Assembly (NCBI GenBank): GCA_025531455.1
Contig: JAMYHL010000069.1
Span: 124,001-188,000 of the forward strand
Direction of reading: 5' to 3'
DNA length: 64,000 bases
Origin: Apiotrichum sp. Y4204
Taxonomy: Eukaryota > Basidiomycota > Tremellomycetes > Trichosporonales > Trichosporonaceae
Under the pieces are notes generated by a model that searched no databases, had not been told where the DNA came from, and was given only the letters and a program-made list of their open reading frames with translations. The position numbers were made by a program, and so were the translations under genes. Below, in pieces: positions 61,719 to 64,000 of this stretch (its first letter is position 1; each line of letters opens with the position of its first letter).

Positions 61719-63137
61719 ATGTCATCCTACTCGGCGTATCCGACCACGTACTCGACCCCGTCATGTTGGCCTTTCGCGATCGCAAATGTTTATCTGAATT
61801 ATTGACCATTGTCCTGATCTGTAGCCATTTACACGGTGTGAGTTTCCGAAGATTCCTCGTTTAAATGGACTCTTTTCTCATTCCTCACAGCTTCACCTCG
61901 CCGCACCATGCGCCAATGCCAAATCATCTTCCAACATTGATTGTCACGCCCCATGGTACGTTGCCAAATATGTCGCCCAGTGAATCAACGTTGACATCCT
62001 TAGGCCAGCCAAATCAAATCCTCTACACTTACCTGTACGTCTGACTAACAGCCTCGTGTGGTCTGACAGCAGTCACACCGAAGAGAACCGTGTCAACTAT
62101 CTCTTGACCCCTTCGCCTCAAGGTGACTTGTGCGTCGCCAAGATGTTTCCGCCCCCGCGAACTGGTGCAACTTCGAGCTCATCACTACCAACGATGACCA
62201 ATCACAAACACAACACCGTCCGCTGTGAAGCATCGCGTGATCTTAGGTGGACAATTGAGAACACTGGTGTTCAGCATCCGACTTACAAGATCGTCAACCA
62301 GGATGACACGCCTTTGTACCAGATCTCCAAGCCCAACCCTCACGCAGATTGGTGGACAATGTTCTATTTCAAGTACGCTGGACACCAGATCCCTCCCCGT
62401 CGTGTTGAGTTTGGCAAGGTCTCCAAGAATCCTCCTGAGAAGGGCGGAGGCACCCGTATCACCATTACCGGCAAGTCAGAAGATGAAAAGCAGGTCTGGC
62501 AAACCCTCGGTGTGGGCAACGAAGACTGTGTTGAGTGGGTAGTCTGTTGTGCGGCTCTCAACCTTCTCGAGTGAGTCTGTCGGATGCTATGTTGCGGAGC
62601 GCGCAAATGTGAATTAACACCAGTGACCAAATCCTCCTCGCTGCGGAACGCAAGCAGACTGGCGCAGGACCCGCTTCAACGGCTCCGTCCCCGGCCTTGG
62701 CCGCAACTGGACCTGCTGCGTCACGTCCCGAGCCTCGTCGGCAAGGCTCCTCAAATGGACGGATGGGCCCTGGCATCGCTTCGACTGGACCTGGTATTGC
62801 GTCCACAGGTCCTGGATTCCGTGGACCGTCACCTCAGCACCCTATGGGTGGGCCGGGTCCCCGCCCGCCGATGGGTATGGGTCCTGGAGGCCCGCAAGGC
62901 CGTCCGCCAATGGGTGCACCCCAGCAGATGCAACACCCGCCACCCCATCAGATGCAGCGTCCCCCGCCGCAACAGATGCAACGCCCGCCACCCCATCAGA
63001 TGCAGCGTCCGCCGCAGCAGATGTACTCTCCGCCGCCTCAACAACAGCCCGGTTACAACCCGAACATGCGTCCACCCCCTGCTGCCCAGGCTGGCATGAT
63101 GCATAGCTCACCTCAGCCAAACGGCAGGAGATTCTAA
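61719..63137 (+). CDS. Unidentified fungal protein with a Trp-rich core and Pro/Gln/Met repeat tail (396 aa)
   Basis: Exons 61719-61787, 61825-61835 (11 nt), 61891-61955, 62004-62034, 62070-62570 and 62624-63137 keep phase throughout. The first two exons are the least certain. The folded core (residues about 58-240) includes CEASRDLRWTIEN, TYKIVNQDDTPLYQISKPNP, DWWTMFYFKYAGHQIPPRRV and WQTLGVGNEDCVEWVVCCAALNLL. These alternate strand-like and Trp/Tyr-rich stretches, somewhat like tubby/scramblase-type beta domains, but I cannot assign a family. The C-terminal ~150 residues are Gly/Pro-rich with a repeated MQRPPP/HQMQRP unit and end NGRRF. Such a tail suggests RNA-granule or scaffold behaviour, which is inference. 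Confidence 0.75.
62925..63035 (+). repeat. Coding imperfect repeat (QQMQRPPP/HQMQRPP units)
   Basis: Repeated units of about 18-24 bp containing cagatgca and cgcccgcca or cgtccgccg encode Gln-Met-Gln-Arg-Pro-Pro-type blocks in the C-terminal tail of the gene at 61719. Confidence 0.75.
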
Positions 63138-63597
63138 GAGGTTCGCGGTCTGTATGCGACGTTGCCCGATGGCGAACCGGCAAGCGGTGCAGTGCGGGCC
63201 ACACTCCTCTCGAGAAGCCCCGTATTACATTGCAGACCATTATACGTCGACCTCTGCCCTCACGTTCCAACCATGTCGTCACGAGTTCTTGGGTTCCTGG
63301 TGAACCTTTGGATCCATATCACTATACCTGTCTGAAAGCCGGATTCTGGACATTTGCCCTTCGTCGATTTTGTCGTTTTGGTATACCCCCTACATACATA
63401 CCATGCAAAATGCAAACTGATTACGACTATGTTTGTATCCATGTCATGAGCAAGATGTTTGTGATGGGGGGGAGTGAAGTAGAGCAGCGCATATTGAGCT
63501 GCTGAGTAGCTTCAACGCAAGCTCAAGGGCAGATGGGGAATCTGAAGAACATGTGCGTGGTTCCCGCCATGAACATCAATCGCTGAAACAAGCTTCT
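63138..63597. other. Convergent intergenic region
   Basis: No gene seen. It separates two genes pointing towards each other. Confidence 0.5.
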
Positions 63598-64000
63598 CTA
63601 CGAGACATTCATCACAGCCGCACCAAAGTCATCTCCTACACCCCAGTCGTCCATTAAGCGTTTTACTTCCCCCATGTCGCCGCGATGATTGTAGCGTCCA
63701 TAATGCGGCACCCGGGCCGTGATATCACTCATGATAGTAAACTTGCGCTCCGAATCTAACAACGGTCGTCGGAGTCGTTCGGTAACCTATCGAGATGAGT
63801 AAAGCAGGAAACAGCAGGTACGAGGCATACATACCTTCTTTTGGAAACTGGGCACATCCCCCCAGCTCTCGCTCTTGATCACAGCCATGTATCGATCGAC
63901 AGCCTTGCCCCCTCCCTCGAGACAGATGAGACCAGGCTTGCCCGCGAGAACAAAGCCTGTCAGCCGAAACCGGGGAGCGTACTCGACAAGGTCGCGAACC
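63598..64000 (-). CDS. C-terminal part of an RWD/DUF1115 (Prp3 C-terminal-like) domain protein, cut by the window edge
   Basis: Exons in transcript order are 64000-63835 (5' end beyond the window) and 63786-63598, joined by a 48-nt intron with GTATGT donor. The visible 117 residues contain LTGFVLAGKPGLICLEGGG, then VDRYMAVIKSESWGDVPSFQKK. This is the pattern of the DUF1115 domain of RWDD2-type proteins and the Prp3 C-terminus (FxLxGKPGxICxEG). The end reads DDFGAAVMNVS. Whether this is an RWDD2-like protein or another member cannot be decided without the N-terminus. Confidence 0.75.

Noticed and set aside
61601..61864. Frame starting at the ATG at 61601 as the start of the following gene
   Set aside because: Its phase at the available donors does not match the downstream exons; the ATG at 61719 with a 37-nt intron and 11-nt exon keeps phase to the stop.

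Overview
The window reads as nuclear DNA of a basidiomycete yeast, most likely a Tremellomycete close to Trichosporonales/Cryptococcus. The grounds are: nearly every gene is cut by GT-AG introns, many only 34-45 nt long, with CTNAY branch sites just before the acceptor; coding DNA is GC-rich; and the gene set is fungal (chitin synthase, kexin, BUB2, Clr4-type methyltransferase, a secreted glycoprotein of the type called 'macrophage activating glycoprotein' in Cryptococcus annotation). The genus is inference. I rebuilt the gene models by hand from splice sites, phase and recognised protein motifs. Every complete model closes in frame at a stop codon.

Layout. 1-18.9 kb is compact: the edge of a minus-strand gene; an unknown disordered protein (1139-3197, +); BUB2 (-); MED21 (+), converging on a Clr4/Su(var)3-9 H3K9 methyltransferase (-); an RNase P/MRP Rpr2-type subunit (+), converging on kexin KEX2 (-); and the splicing factor PRP45/SNW1 (+). 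18.9-29.9 kb holds no gene I can support. It ends in pyrimidine-rich DNA with homopolymers and one N, and leads into a C2H2 zinc-finger transcription factor (29875-31928, +). After another 3 kb gap come a 15-exon gene whose C-terminal half resembles a domain known mainly from bacterial proteins (34887-37633), a membrane-anchored GH9 glycoside hydrolase, the DNA polymerase delta subunit POL32/Cdc27, and a chitin synthase, all on the plus strand. A 4.9 kb gap follows, then a GPI-anchored glycoprotein, an NAD(P)-binding oxidoreductase, an alpha/beta-hydrolase-like membrane protein, an unrecognised protein, a 3.9 kb gap, an unrecognised Pro/Gln-tailed protein, and the C-terminal end of an RWD/DUF1115 protein running off the right edge (-).

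There is no operon-like logic. The recurring themes are housekeeping nuclear functions (Mediator, splicing, replication, RNase P, mitotic exit, heterochromatin) and cell wall or secretory genes (kexin, chitin synthase, GH9, GPI glycoprotein). The most notable points are the very short introns, a MED21 start codon standing alone on its exon, a GH9 whose catalytic-base position reads Asn, the bacterial-like domain gene, and the long gene-free tract upstream of the zinc-finger gene. I recognised no transposon, CRISPR array, rRNA or tRNA.
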